From Cryptomeria japonica (taxonomy: Eukaryota > Streptophyta > Pinopsida > Cupressales > Cupressaceae): DNA of 64,000 nucleotides. The DNA is taken from positions 612,668,755-612,732,754 of the forward strand of contig NC_081409.1 of assembly GCF_030272615.1 (NCBI RefSeq). Reading direction: 5' to 3'. The translations under genes and the position numbers were made by a program. Shown piece after piece: positions 1 to 10,178 of this stretch (within the stretch, counting starts at the first letter, position 1; the number at the start of each line of letters is the position of its first letter). The notes beneath the pieces are model-generated. The model saw only the letters and a program-made list of their open reading frames with translations, was not told the origin of the DNA and ran no database searches.

Positions 1-1305
1 TAATGCTCATCTTCAGAGAGATTTTGCAGCACTTGTTGCTTCAAGTTTGACCTAGTAGTAACCATAGCAGAGAGCTATCTTCTTCTGCTGAGAGCATCTA
101 GTACCTTGTTTTCCTTTCCTTTGATATATTCAATACCAAAATCATACTCACTAAAGCATTCAAGCCACCTTCTCTTTCTTGCATTAAGGTTAGGTTGTGT
201 AAAAATACATTTCAGTCCTAAATGGTTTGTCTTCAACTCAAATGGCTTCCCTAGAAGGTAATGCCTCCACATTTGTAATGCATGAACTATAGCTAAAAGT
301 TCTAAATCATGTGGTGCATAGTTCAATTCATATTGCTTCAGTTTTCTAGACTCATAAGCAACCACTTCCCCTTCTTGCATCAACATTGCTCCTACACCTT
401 CACCTGAAGCATCTGTAATCATTGTGAAGTGTTCGTTAGGATCCAGTATAGTCAAGACTGGTGTTGTTGTCAACTTCTATTTCAAAAGCTAAAATGCCTC
501 ATCGTACTTCTTAGTCCATTCAAAATTATTTCCCTTCTTCTAAAGAGAAGTAATAGGTGCTGCTATCCTAGAAAAACCTTTCAGATACTTCCTGTAGTAT
601 CCTGCAAGACCCATAAAACTTTTGACCTTTGTAACACTCTGAGGTTTTGGCCAATCTACAATTGTCTCTATCTTTGCAGGATGAACTAAAATTCCTTCAG
701 TGGATATAACATGACTTAAGTAGTGCACCTTTTCCTGAAAGAAAGCACACATCAAAAAACTTACCAAAAAGCTTTCAATCCCTTAGCCATTGCAACACTA
801 TTCTTAAGTGCTTCTTGTGTTCCTTTTCATTCTTGGAATATATTAATATATCATGAATGAATATAAGCACAAAATCATCCAGGTTATCTCTAAAAATGTT
901 GTTCACAAGGTTCATGAATGCTGCTGGGGCATTGGTTAGACCAAAAGGTATGACTGTGAACTTGTAGTGTCCATACCAAGTTCGAAATGTTATCTTAGGA
1001 ATATCCTCATCCTTAATCCTCAGCTGGTGGTAACCTGATTGAAGATTGATCTTAGAGAATACTGTAGCACCCTTCATTTGATCAAAAAGTTCATCTATCC
1101 TTGGCAAATGATATCTATTTTTAATGGTTACCTTATTTAGCATCCTGTAGTCAATACATAACCTCAAGGTACCATCCTTCTTTTTTACGAAGATTAATTG
1201 TGCACCCCATAGAGATACATTGGGTCTTATGTAACCTTGCCTAAGCAACTCCTACAATTGGGCTTTAAGCTCATACAATTATGTGGTAGTCATTCTATAT
1301 GGAGC
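1..1305 (-). pseudogene. pol: Ty3/gypsy pol fragment: reverse transcriptase and RNase H
   Basis: RT copies element RNA into DNA and RNase H removes the RNA strand. The RT starts near 1305 with APYRM and runs through [20 protein letters not shown], the [13 protein letters not shown] block and [11 protein letters not shown]. The catalytic YXDD box reads FIHD near 850-861, so the first metal-binding aspartate is lost. After a frameshift around 767-775 the connection (GLAGYYRKYLKGFSRIAAPI) leads to RNase H at about 473-66, with TDASGEGVGA and the ELLAIVHAL glutamate. A third catalytic position normally read as TDH is TNH here. Several in-frame stops confirm loss of function. Integrase is expected to the left of the window. 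Confidence 0.9.
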
Positions 1306-2846
1306 CTTGGGTTGTGTTTCAATTTAAGAGGCCTTTTAAACCCATGAATTTTAAGTAGATTTCCAACATCATCTAAGTAGTTAACAACTTTATCCTCATA
1401 TTTTATTACAAATTTATATTCATTTAGCCAATTGATACCTAGTATCACATCATATGATCTCAATGGCCCTACATAAAGGTTAACTTGAGTTTGGAAATTT
1501 GGAAGTTCTAAATCACTGCAAAATAAACATGAATCTACCCTCTTCTTTGCTCGATTTCTATATTGAACCATCCATGCACGTGACATATAACTAGGCCTAA
1601 TAGATAATCGAGAAACTATTTTAGGATCAATAAAGCATTCAGTAGCCCCTGTATCGATCAAAATAGAAATTGAGTGACCAAAAAGCTTACCTGTTATCTG
1701 GATAGGTGAATCCTGAAAGTTAGCCTGATGGTTATCTATCGCTGCATGAATCAGATGTGGTGATGCTCCTTGCTGATTTATTCCTCTCTGAGTTGTGGAA
1801 CGTTGTGGATAGTTTGAAGCATAATCATTTTCCCCACAGTTGTAACATCCATCTCTAGGTCCTTGATGTCCATCTGATCTATTCCTGTCAAAGTTCTGCC
1901 CGGTATTGGAATTAGTGAAGTTGGTGTTATTGTTCACTTTCTTGTTTCCACCTTGGTTCACTTCTCCTTTCTCCTAAGTATTAGGTCCTCTTTTCAGGTT
2001 CCTTATCTGTCGACTGTTGTTTCCCTTTTGAGGATCATTGTTTTGAAAATTCCTATTCCCAAAACCTAGTTTGGTATTCACATTCTTTCAAAAATTTGCT
2101 AGCTATTGCAACTTTTTCTCCTATTTAGTTGCTTTCTCGAAGACTTCATCCATAGTCAATGGATTATGAATATCCACTCCTACTCCAAGGTGAGTCCTCA
2201 AGCCTAAAATGAACTTCTGAATGTGGAATCATTCATCCATCTGGTACTGCAACACATACTTTAGGAGATTGGTAAAATTCTCCCAGTATTGAGTAACTGT
2301 CATACCACCCCGTGTCAGATTTTGGAACTCTGTCATCTTCTTGTCGAAGAATAACTAAGGAAGCCACCTTTTCCTAAATGATTTCAAAAATAGTTCCCAA
2401 GTAATATCACCAGGTTGTAACTTCTTCTCAGATTTCTCATTGTCCCACCATGTTGCAACTTCTCCAGTAAGCTTATAAGAAGCCCATACTGCTTTAGTTT
2501 CATTTGACATGTTACAAAGTTCAAAATACTTCTCCATCTCAATTACCCAAGCTTCAACACCATCACCAATGGTCTTACCATTGAACTTAGGTGGGGGTAT
2601 CCTTTACAAGTATTTGGATAGCTCCCCTTCAATCCTAGCTCGTTGATCAGGTTGTTCCTCAACTCTAGGAATTTCATTTCTAGGTTGCTCTTCCTGTCGA
2701 GGTTGTTCATTTCGAACCTCACCAACTCTTCAAACTTCCTGTTTAATTCCATTCATCCTAGCATTTTGTTGATTCAGAAGTTTGAGAATCTGATCAAGTC
2801 TACCATCCCCATTACTTGATCCAATTCTTGTATTTCTAGAACCCAT
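1290..2846 (-). pseudogene. gag: Ty3/gypsy gag and aspartic protease, degraded
   Basis: A candidate start MGSRNTRIGSSNGDG lies at 2846, just inside the primer-binding site, and one frame can be followed with stops to 1290. The capsid part includes FNGKTIGDGVEAWVIEMEKYFELCNM and a WW-containing segment (GEVATWWDNE) near 2450, typical of retrotransposon gag. A zinc knuckle near 1830 (CYNCGENDYASNYP) has lost its His and last Cys. The protease follows with an intact active-site motif LIDTGATECFID near 1650 and ends with the ILGINWL block near 1430. The protein would form the particle shell and cut the polyprotein. In-frame stops make it non-functional. Confidence 0.85.
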
Positions 2847-2920
2847 TCTTACTCAACAATTCCTTCATCACAAAATGTTTCTTAGCGTAATGGTCATAGG
2901 CCCTAGTGTTGTTAACCAAC

Positions 2921-2934
2921 GTGCTTTGATACCA
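2921..2934 (-). other. Primer-binding site of the gypsy element
   Basis: On the minus strand the sequence TGGTATCAAAGCAC lies 4 nt inside the LTR end. It resembles the TGGTATCAGAGC primer-binding site complementary to the 3' end of initiator-Met tRNA, with one change. It fixes the LTR boundary at 2939. Confidence 0.8.
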
Positions 2935-2938
2935 AAAA

Positions 2939-4807
2939 TGTAAAGATGTACAATGTTCTAATTTCGATAATAAAATAAAATACTCTTTATTCTTAAATAA
3001 ACTCATAAATTGTCTAATAAGTCTATTTACTTCAACTATACTATCCTTAGCTCTACATGATCAATCCATTGATATCATAATAAACACAAATTTCTACAAA
3101 TCGAGATAATGATTCTTTATTCGATAAGAAAATATAAACAATATTTCTATATATGGTCATTCATAGTATTCCATTCATTTTATGCATCATTCAAATCTCC
3201 ATTCAAAACTTAGGCCTTCCAAATACCTTAAGTTCAAATAACAAGTTTAATACAAAGTAAAGGATGAGATGCATCCATTTATCTTCAATCCACAGCTATC
3301 TTCAATGTAATATTTAGAAATGAAGACGATAACAAGATTTAGGTGCTTTTTCCACCCAACCTCGAAGCTTACACTTCCCCAGAATTCTTATTCTATCAAG
3401 AATACCTGACCCTGCACAAATTGCTTAGGAAGATGAATTCGATAGACAAGATGGAATCTGGTGCGTGCCTAGAATGATACATGCATTTTATTTTATTCTA
3501 ACTCATTTAAGAAATAAGAAAGATCATAACAAGGATATGGTAGAGAACATAAATAAATAAATCCATCTTTTTCAATGGTCAAAAAGTTACTCAGCCGAGT
3601 ATAATGCCATGCATATCAATAAAATATAGTTTGGAAAAGCAAACTATTCTCTCTATAATTCCACATTCGGCACCCATCCCAAAAGGTAACTTTCCCCCAA
3701 AACACATGCAAACATATTATAATATTTCTAGCTTCCTATCTTTTTTTTATGATACTAGAAATATAATTAAAGACAATCTTTCATTTCACACAATTTTGAA
3801 AAAAAATTTAAAACAAGAAGGTGTAACACATGTATGCATATTTAGCATATAACTGAATATAAATGTAAGGATAAAATCTGAGTACCCATTCTTTTATTTC
3901 TCATAGAATTTCATAATAGAATAATTATTAATAACTAACACTTAATTTTCTATGGTTTATTTACTTGATTAACTAGTTTCTATGTTTTCTATAATGAATA
4001 ATACAATAAAAATATCTTCATAATGCACCTACATCTATATGACTTTCCAAAATGGAATTTGATATAAACTAACATGATTTTATAAACAGAAATCTGATCC
4101 ATATCTCTAATTCTTCTCTTATCTTCATAATGCACCTACATCTATATGACTTTCCAAAATGGAATTTGATATAAACTAACATGATTTTATAAACATAAAT
4201 CTGATCCATATCTCTAATTCTTCTCTACATTATCATTCTAAATCAAATTAATCTCAAAGCAAATCAAACTCTTCTCTTTTAGATTAATAACTTAAAACAT
4301 TGCTCGAATAAGAGCCTACCTATGGATTTCGAAGCCAAATCTGAGATGTTCGATGCTAATTATGCTTCCAAAATCTACTGGCTATGTTACTTTCTTTGCG
4401 TTCTTTCTCAATTTCCTAATATTCTTCTTTTCTTTATATTTCCAATTCTGTCGCTGCATGTTTCACCAAAACAACAGTCTTATTTACACTATTTTTCCAA
4501 CTACAATTTCTCCTAGTTTCGAGCTCATATTAAGCATATTGACTAGGTCCTGTGCTAAATACTTAGCACGCCATAGATATTTCAGCAAGTGGCAACCAAT
4601 ATGTATCACGTATGCATGGCAATTGTAACAACTTTGAACTCTATGAGTTCGAATAGCAACACTCAGTCGATCATAAACATCGACTATAACTTGCAATAAA
4701 ACATGTATAGTTACGTGGGTTATTGACCCTTCTAACATGGTTTCCATGATATGTGGGTAGTCAATGACTCCCACTGTCATAAATACAGTTGTTATGTTAT
4801 AATAACA
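2939..4807 (-). repeat. 5' LTR of the gypsy element (outer end inferred)
   Basis: The inner end (TG...CA style) at 2939 is fixed by the adjacent primer-binding site. The outer end is inferred at 4807, where the minus strand reads TGTTATTATAACATAACAAC just before the microsatellite. The partner LTR is outside the window, so the length (about 1.87 kb) could not be checked. No gene is supported in it. It contains a 107-bp tandem duplication. Confidence 0.5.
4014..4226. repeat. 107-bp tandem duplication inside the gypsy LTR
   Basis: The block beginning ATCTTCATAATGCACCTACA at 4014 is repeated from 4121 with one mismatch that I could see (cagaaat versus cataaat). Each unit ends in CTAATTCTTCTCT. 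This is a two-copy direct duplication. Confidence 0.95.
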
Positions 4808-4833
4808 TGCTTATTGATAAGTTCACCACAATA

Positions 4834-5155
<322 letters not shown>

Positions 5156-5177
5156 ACGAGAACACAATAAATTATCA

Positions 5178-5425
5178 AACGCATGACAAAAACTTGAATA
5201 TACAACTATACATGACGTTTAACACTAATGCGTAACAATAAAAGCTTCTGCGTGACATTTACCATGAATGCATTATAAAATGGGCTAATACATAATACTT
5301 CCAGCGTATGCGTGATAATTAGCATGAATACGTGACATTTAGCATGAATGCAGTATATTTAAAGCTAATGCATAACAGTTAAGGCTAATGCGTAAAAAAG
5401 GAAAGGCGAATGCATGAAAGATGCA
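5178..5425. repeat. Degenerate short-period repeats (TGCGTGACATTTAGC-like) in the LTR
   Basis: Words such as AATGCGTAAC, TGCGTGACATTTA and GCATGAAT recur about every 18-24 bp. The same array is in the right LTR (about 22606-22855). In the right copy it lies inside the predicted intron 1 of the antisense PMD gene. Related ACGCATTC/ACGCAATC words recur in the element leader. Confidence 0.7.
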
Positions 5426-5500
5426 AATTAGGTCTCTAGATTTTTTTTCGGAAAAATAGCAAAACCAGGCAAAAAATCAGGCAAAAATTTGGAAACATAC

Positions 5501-5578
5501 CATGCCGCCAGTCTCTGGAGGTCTCTGATAAGAACGTACTTGGTCAGACAAATGCAAATGAGCTCTATAGCCAGCCAT
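5501..5578 (-). pseudogene. Orphan exon 1 of the PMD gene in the left LTR
   Basis: The minus strand reads ATG from 5578 for 26 codons (MAGYRAHLHLSDQVRSYQRP and onward), followed by a GTATGT donor at 5500. It is the left-LTR copy of the exon at 22930-23007, with the last codon changed from Ile to Met. No exon 2 lies downstream; the sequence runs into the microsatellite. It is therefore a by-product of LTR duplication. Confidence 0.7.
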
Positions 5579-5670
5579 GATGATCAAATACTCAAAGGAA
5601 AGCACAAAACTTGCACAAAAAACCAAGAACTTACCACAATGCAAATGAACAAAGGTAAACCTAAAATCTC

Positions 5671-5678
5671 TATTTATA
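5671..5678 (-). promoter_or_regulatory. Antisense TATA box in the left LTR
   Basis: TATAAATA on the minus strand, about 93 bp upstream of the exon 1 ATG. It is identical in context to the TATA box at 23100-23107 in the right LTR. It could drive antisense transcription outward from the left LTR into the flank. Confidence 0.55.
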
Positions 5679-6903
5679 GCTCATAATTAAGGTTTTTTGC
5701 CACATCGACGCCCGTAGTCCCGACCAACTTCAAACAACTTGTAGGCTACTCAAATAATCTCGAAATTGCATGAAACTTCACACAATTGCTCATTATACTA
5801 ATATAAAAAATATGGTCTCAATTTTTGAATTTTTCGACCACCTTTTCCGAGGGGGCATATTTACACTATGCAGTGGTACCAAGGCATATTGGGGCATAAT
5901 TTTTTCGTTTTCTTCGAAACAATGTTGTTCCAACTTTGTCTCGAAGAGGGGCAAATGTAGACACCTAAAAATGTCTCATTGATCATGTACTAATTATTCG
6001 TCTAATTGATTAAATAATTCTTTAATTATTTAATTAAGTTAATTAATCTCATTCTTCTAATTTCATATTTCCTCATCATCTTACTAATTATTCTATTTCT
6101 TATTCTTTTATCATTTAATCATTTAACTATTTTCTAATGTTAATTAAATAGTTATTATTTAATTAATTCTGATTAATTCCCCAATTTAAATAATCTTTAT
6201 TATTTAAATAAATTAATTCTCAATTTCTATCTCTAATCATCTAATCATTCAACCCTTTTCTAAATATTAATTAAATATTAATTATTTAATTAATTGTGAT
6301 TTAATCCTTTAATTTAAATAATCTTTATTATTTAATTAAATTCCATTTCTAAAATAATTAAATACTTTCTTTAAATTATTTAATTAGGTAATTAATTCTT
6401 CTAATTCCATTTCCGAATCCACAAATTCTAATTTCATTTAATTTCAAATTCTTCTAATTTCTTCTAAATTCAATCACGTGCATGATTTCAAAAATCAAAT
6501 TGGAAATCAAAGTCAAGTTCTAAATATATTCAAATACTAAATTGAATTTAAAATAAATTCAATATTTGAATAAAATCTCATGCAAAGATTAAATTGAAAA
6601 TCTAAGTCAAAGTGCAAGCACATGCTAAATTAATTAATCCAATCAATTAATTAATTAAATCTTTATATCTCCAATCTCTATTTTCATCTTCTAGTTAGCT
6701 TTGTCATCCTCTTTATTTCCTTCAATCATTCTTTTTCTTCCCTCAGTTAGCTTCTTCTCAATCAGTTAACTCATTTAATCTATTCAATCTATTCTATTCC
6801 GCCTCCAAATCAACAGTTCAACTATCAATTTTCATGTGAGCTCACCTGAGTTCCACCTCTTGATCAATCTATTCTACCTTTCAATCAATCTTCTCCAATA
6901 ATC

Positions 6904-6910
6904 TATAAAT
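6904..6910 (+). promoter_or_regulatory. Sense TATA box of the left LTR
   Basis: TATAAAT follows CCAATAATC and lies about 270 bp before the LTR end, a usual position for the U3/R promoter. The same sequence is at 24327-24333 in the right LTR. It would start the genomic RNA of the element. Confidence 0.6.
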
Positions 6911-7181
6911 TGAGCATTCAATCTCCATTTTCAACAATCACGAACTTTGAATCTTTGTGTCACTTGCAAGTTGCTAGCACAATATCTAAGAGCCACCATA
7001 CCACAAAGAGGAGAAGAACAATGGAAGCCATGATGCACAATAGGGAGTTTTATATTGTTTAATTTCATTCTGTTTTGCATCTATTTCATTGGTTTTGTGT
7101 TTGAATTGCTTAGATAGTTAAGGGATTCATGATTTTCCTTATTTCCTATTTAGCAATGATGAATTTGAGCATAGCACATTT

Positions 7182-7200
7182 TGGTGAACCCGACGTGAAC
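7182..7200 (+). other. Candidate primer-binding site of the Tat-like element
   Basis: TGGTGAACCCGACGTGAAC begins 3 nt after the LTR end CACA at 7178. The TGG start (complement of tRNA CCA) and position fit a primer-binding site. I could not assign the tRNA with confidence. Confidence 0.65.
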
Positions 7201-7598
7201 AACAACTAACTAACCTTCTCTATTTTATGTGTTACTTTTGTAGGTTGTACGATTTTTTTCCTTTTTTGCAGGTTTTGCATGGATTTCAAAGCAGATCTCT
7301 TCATCATGCATTCACAGTTTTATCATTACGCAATCACATAGACAAGGCTACACAATCGAGCAGACAAGGCTACGCATTCGTGCAGAACCCATCACCCAAA
7401 CACCCTTACATAATTACGCAATCACCTACACAGGATCATGCAATCACTCTGACATTATTACGCATTCATTAGGAATATTGTTATTCTGAGATTTTTGTTC
7501 TTATTTCTTTTCTCTTCTTTGATCTGTGTAATTCTGCATGAAATTGGGTAAATATGGAAATAGATTATTTTTATTGCATGTTTTTGTTATGACAGTTT

Positions 7599-7853
7599 AT
7601 GGCACGTAAGGTACAATTCAGAATTTCAGGTGCCAGGATGACAAACGAGCAAAGAAGACAAGCCAGACACCATCAACAAATTCTCAAAGCGGAAAAGAAG
7701 ATACAAGATCTAGAAGACCAACCAACCATCAATAGATACAATAGCTTAGTTCTCTCATATCGGGTGAAATATGATTTGGTTAACATTGAATGGATGATGA
7801 GAGACCTTGCTAGAGCCTCACAATCTGTTTTGCAAGTTTCTGATCAAAATTAG
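7599..7853 (+). CDS. Short unrecognised ORF in the Tat leader
   Basis: An 84-codon ORF starting MARKVQFRISGARM that is rich in Arg, Lys, Gln and Glu. The stretch around QRRQARHHQQILKAEKKIQDL looks helical and possibly coiled-coil. It precedes gag, where Ogre-type elements often carry an additional ORF1, but I see no family motif and it may be only a fragment. Function unknown. Confidence 0.35.
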   Translation: MARKVQFRISGARMTNEQRRQARHHQQILKAEKKIQDLEDQPTINRYNSLVLSYRVKYDLVNIEWMMRDLARASQSVLQVSDQN

Positions 7854-8174
7854 CTTCTGTTTTTTATTTTTTTGTGTTGTCTGCTTGTGGATCACACAAT
7901 TGCCTTGTTGGCATCACACAATTGATCTATTAGAATCATGCATTTGCCTTGTCAGGATCACGAAGTCGCTCTGACAGAATCATGCAATCGCCTATGCAGG
8001 ATCACGCAATCGTGCATGTATCATAACGCATTCGTTTCTGTTATATTTGAGTTCTCTATTTTCTGTTGGTTTTATCTGGTTACTAATCATCTCTTTGCAG
8101 CCTATGGCGAATTTACAGAGGAGATCAGATTAGCATTAGATCATAAACATTCATGCTCTCACAATTCAGTTTTT

Positions 8175-8391
8175 GGGCTTATAATTAACAATGGTTAAAA
8201 TTGACATGCATGTATAACACTTCAGTTTGGGCTTAAAATTAACAATGGTTAAAATGGACAAGCATGTGTAACACTTCAACTTGGGCTTAAAATTAACAAT
8301 GGTTAAAATGGACATGCATGTATAACACTTCAGTTTGGGCTTAAAATTAACAATGGTTAAAATTGACATGCATGCCTTCACATTTCAGTTT
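8175..8391. repeat. 54-bp tandem repeat, four copies
   Basis: Copies start at 8175, 8229, 8283 and 8337, each beginning GGGCTTAAAATTAACAATGG (first copy GGGCTTATAA), with few differences. A decayed fifth copy may follow. The minus strand is open through the array because the unit is a multiple of three, so I do not call that ORF a gene. Confidence 0.95.
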
Positions 8392-8743
8392 GGTGTTTAA
8401 AATTGACATGCACATTCGTATTCAACACCTCAATTTGGGTTGTAAAATGAATGTAAATCAGGCTGCACATAGATTAACTCACATTGATTTTCTTAAGGGA
8501 AATAAATTTTATCGTGTTTGGGGTGCACCTACTGTTGCATTAACTACCTTTCCACCTGCCTTCAGGGTCTTGGGAGAAAGGGAGAAGGTGACAATGATAC
8601 TCAATTTTATTTTATTTCAAGTAGTGAGGGGTATCTTTGACTGGGTATTTCATCACCCCACAGAGGTACTTCAAATTGGGATGCGTTGGGGATATCATCT
8701 CTCCCAACGTACTCTCGAGCGGGTTTTTCGAGCCGCTATATAA
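8363..8743 (+). CDS. Unrecognised 126-codon ORF in the Tat leader
   Basis: The ORF overlaps the end of the 54-bp array. Its likely real part starts at the internal Met near 8447 (MNVNQAAHRLTHIDFLKGNK) and continues through KFYRVWGAPTVAL and HHPTEVLQIGMRWG. It has a more protein-like composition than the surrounding leader and could be a remnant of an element-specific extra ORF. No known domain is recognised, so the call is tentative. Confidence 0.3.
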   Translation: MTCMPSHFSLVFKIDMHIRIQHLNLGCKMNVNQAAHRLTHIDFLKGNKFYRVWGAPTVALTTFPPAFRVLGEREKVTMILNFILFQVVRGIFDWVFHHPTEVLQIGMRWGYHLSQRTLERVFRAAI

Positions 8744-9418
8744 ACATACTGGTCAGGCGGCTAGAGTGTTGAGTGAATTCGATGTATGTGGGGGCCTTCC
8801 TTGCACTGATAAGCTCAACTAAAGTCTTAAGTGTCTTTCTCTGAGAATCCATCGTTGAATCAAAATCCCTCAAAATTTTAAAATAAGAGCCAACTTAGTA
8901 GCCCAAAATCCTAGATTCAGTGATTTCGGGAGTGTGGATCGTACCCCATAGATACCCCTCATGTACCTTGCATTATGAGACATAAATCCCTTGATGATAA
9001 GATCTTTGGATCTTCGGGGTAAGAGAGACTGGCATGCCCGAGAAGTGTGTGCCATGGAGTGGAGCCAGTGCTGCCAGACTCTCTATCTATCCATCTTGTT
9101 TTAGTATTTTGCTGCGGGGGCCTCATTGAATGGTGTCCACTTTCTAGCCTGAGATTGTCTTCTATGTCTTTTTATGTATTGTTGTATCAGACCAGTATTG
9201 AGTCAGTTATTTGGGCTATTTTAGGCCCTATCTTGCGTATCTCTAAATTCTCTGAGATTATTTGAAAAACCAGTTCAGTCACCTATATCTACCTCCAAAC
9301 AATTGTTCTCAGACTTGGAAAACCACAAAACTTGTCCTAAACACAGAATTACTAAAAACAAAGTCCATTTTTGAAATGTCAAAACTCAAAAGTTTGTACA
9401 CTTGTGACCATAGGTAAG

Positions 9419-9671
9419 TCCTTGCATAGTCTTAATTTACGTCCTTGTAATCGTCCTAGTTCCTCGCATAATCCTCATTTATATCCTTATTATCATCCTA
9501 AGTCCTTGCATATTCCTCATTTACATCCTTATTATCATCCTAAGTCCTTGCATAGTCCTCATTTATGCCCTCATTATCATCCTATGTCCTTGCATAGTCC
9601 TCATTTATGTCCTTATTATCGTCCATAGTCCTTGCATAGTCTTCATTCATGTCCTCATTATCGTCCTCATA
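9419..9671. repeat. 42-bp tandem repeat, six degenerate copies
   Basis: The unit begins TCCTTGCATAGTCCTCATTT and ends in ATCATCCTAAG. About six copies are in tandem, with the first copy one base shorter. The plus strand is open across it (repeated SLHSPHLCPYYHP), which follows from the unit being a multiple of three. Confidence 0.93.
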
Positions 9672-9757
9672 TAAATTCTTATCTAGACCTCATATACGTT
9701 TGTCTTAATACATCATCATTTGCATAATCATCCTAGAAACTCATAGCATGCATCTTA

Positions 9758-10003
9758 ATGGGTCTCCCAGGTGATGGTTTTCTCCCCTTTGAGCAACCTA
9801 ATCTAGTGCCAAATGGCGGTCAACGAGAAATTATTGATGGTCTAGCTAACTTAGCCTAGGAATAAAGGAGAAACACACCCCAGTATATAGGAGTCGAGTA
9901 TGAGATAAATATCAAGTATAAAATTGCCTGTAGGATTGAGAGAGAAATTGCTGTAGAACGTCTAAGAGAAGAACTTGAAAAACTTGCATTGCAAAAATCT
10001 TGA
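9758..10003 (+). pseudogene. Small ORF upstream of gag in the Tat-like element
   Basis: ATG at 9758 opens MGLPGDGFLPFEQPNLVPNG, then two stops interrupt and the frame continues as a charged, helix-prone stretch (REIAVERLREELEKLALQKS) to a TGA at 10001. Its position just before gag fits an extra 5' ORF or a separated gag N-terminus. It has no recognised domain. Confidence 0.4.
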
Positions 10004-10178
10004 AATACTCAATAGGTCTCACATCCAAAACCTCAATAGAGAGTCTAGTCCGGTCTTGCATATCCCATACTTAAGTATAGAGTCTAGCATTAGTTGTTGT
10101 CTTGCATAAAGTTCTAAAACCACCCTCATATAAAGGTCTTAAATGCCTGTCACAAGGTAACAAAACGCAAAAGGTATA

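Larger units (their letters stand above)
1..4807 (-). mobile_element. Ty3/gypsy LTR retrotransposon, 5' portion (cut by window edge)
   Basis: Read on the minus strand the order is LTR, primer-binding site, gag, protease, RT, RNase H. This order is typical of Ty3/gypsy, and integrase should follow left of base 1. The primer-binding site resembles the initiator-Met tRNA type. Motif style (RT opening APYRM, PR motif LIDTGA, RNase H TDASG) fits a chromovirus-like lineage, but the chromodomain region lies outside the window, so the lineage is an inference. Stops and frameshifts in every domain show a dead copy. Confidence 0.85.
7201..9757 (+). other. Long leader of the Tat-like element
   Basis: Untranslated or weakly coding leader between the primer-binding site and gag. 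It holds two clusters of ACGCATTC/ACGCAATC words (7300-7470 and 7890-8035), a 54-bp tandem array, a 42-bp tandem array and two short plus-strand ORFs. Leaders with extra ORFs are known in Ogre-type elements. Confidence 0.6.

Noticed and set aside
5489-5686. 65-codon plus-strand ORF in the left LTR
   Set aside because: It is the shadow of antisense PMD exon 1 and its promoter.
5770-5982. 70-codon plus-strand ORF present in both LTRs (also 23199-23411)
   Set aside because: Its conservation follows from LTR duplication. No upstream signal or domain was seen, and it lies upstream of the sense TATA box.
8166-8381. 71-codon minus-strand repeat peptide
   Set aside because: Created by the 54-bp tandem array; the unit length is a multiple of three.
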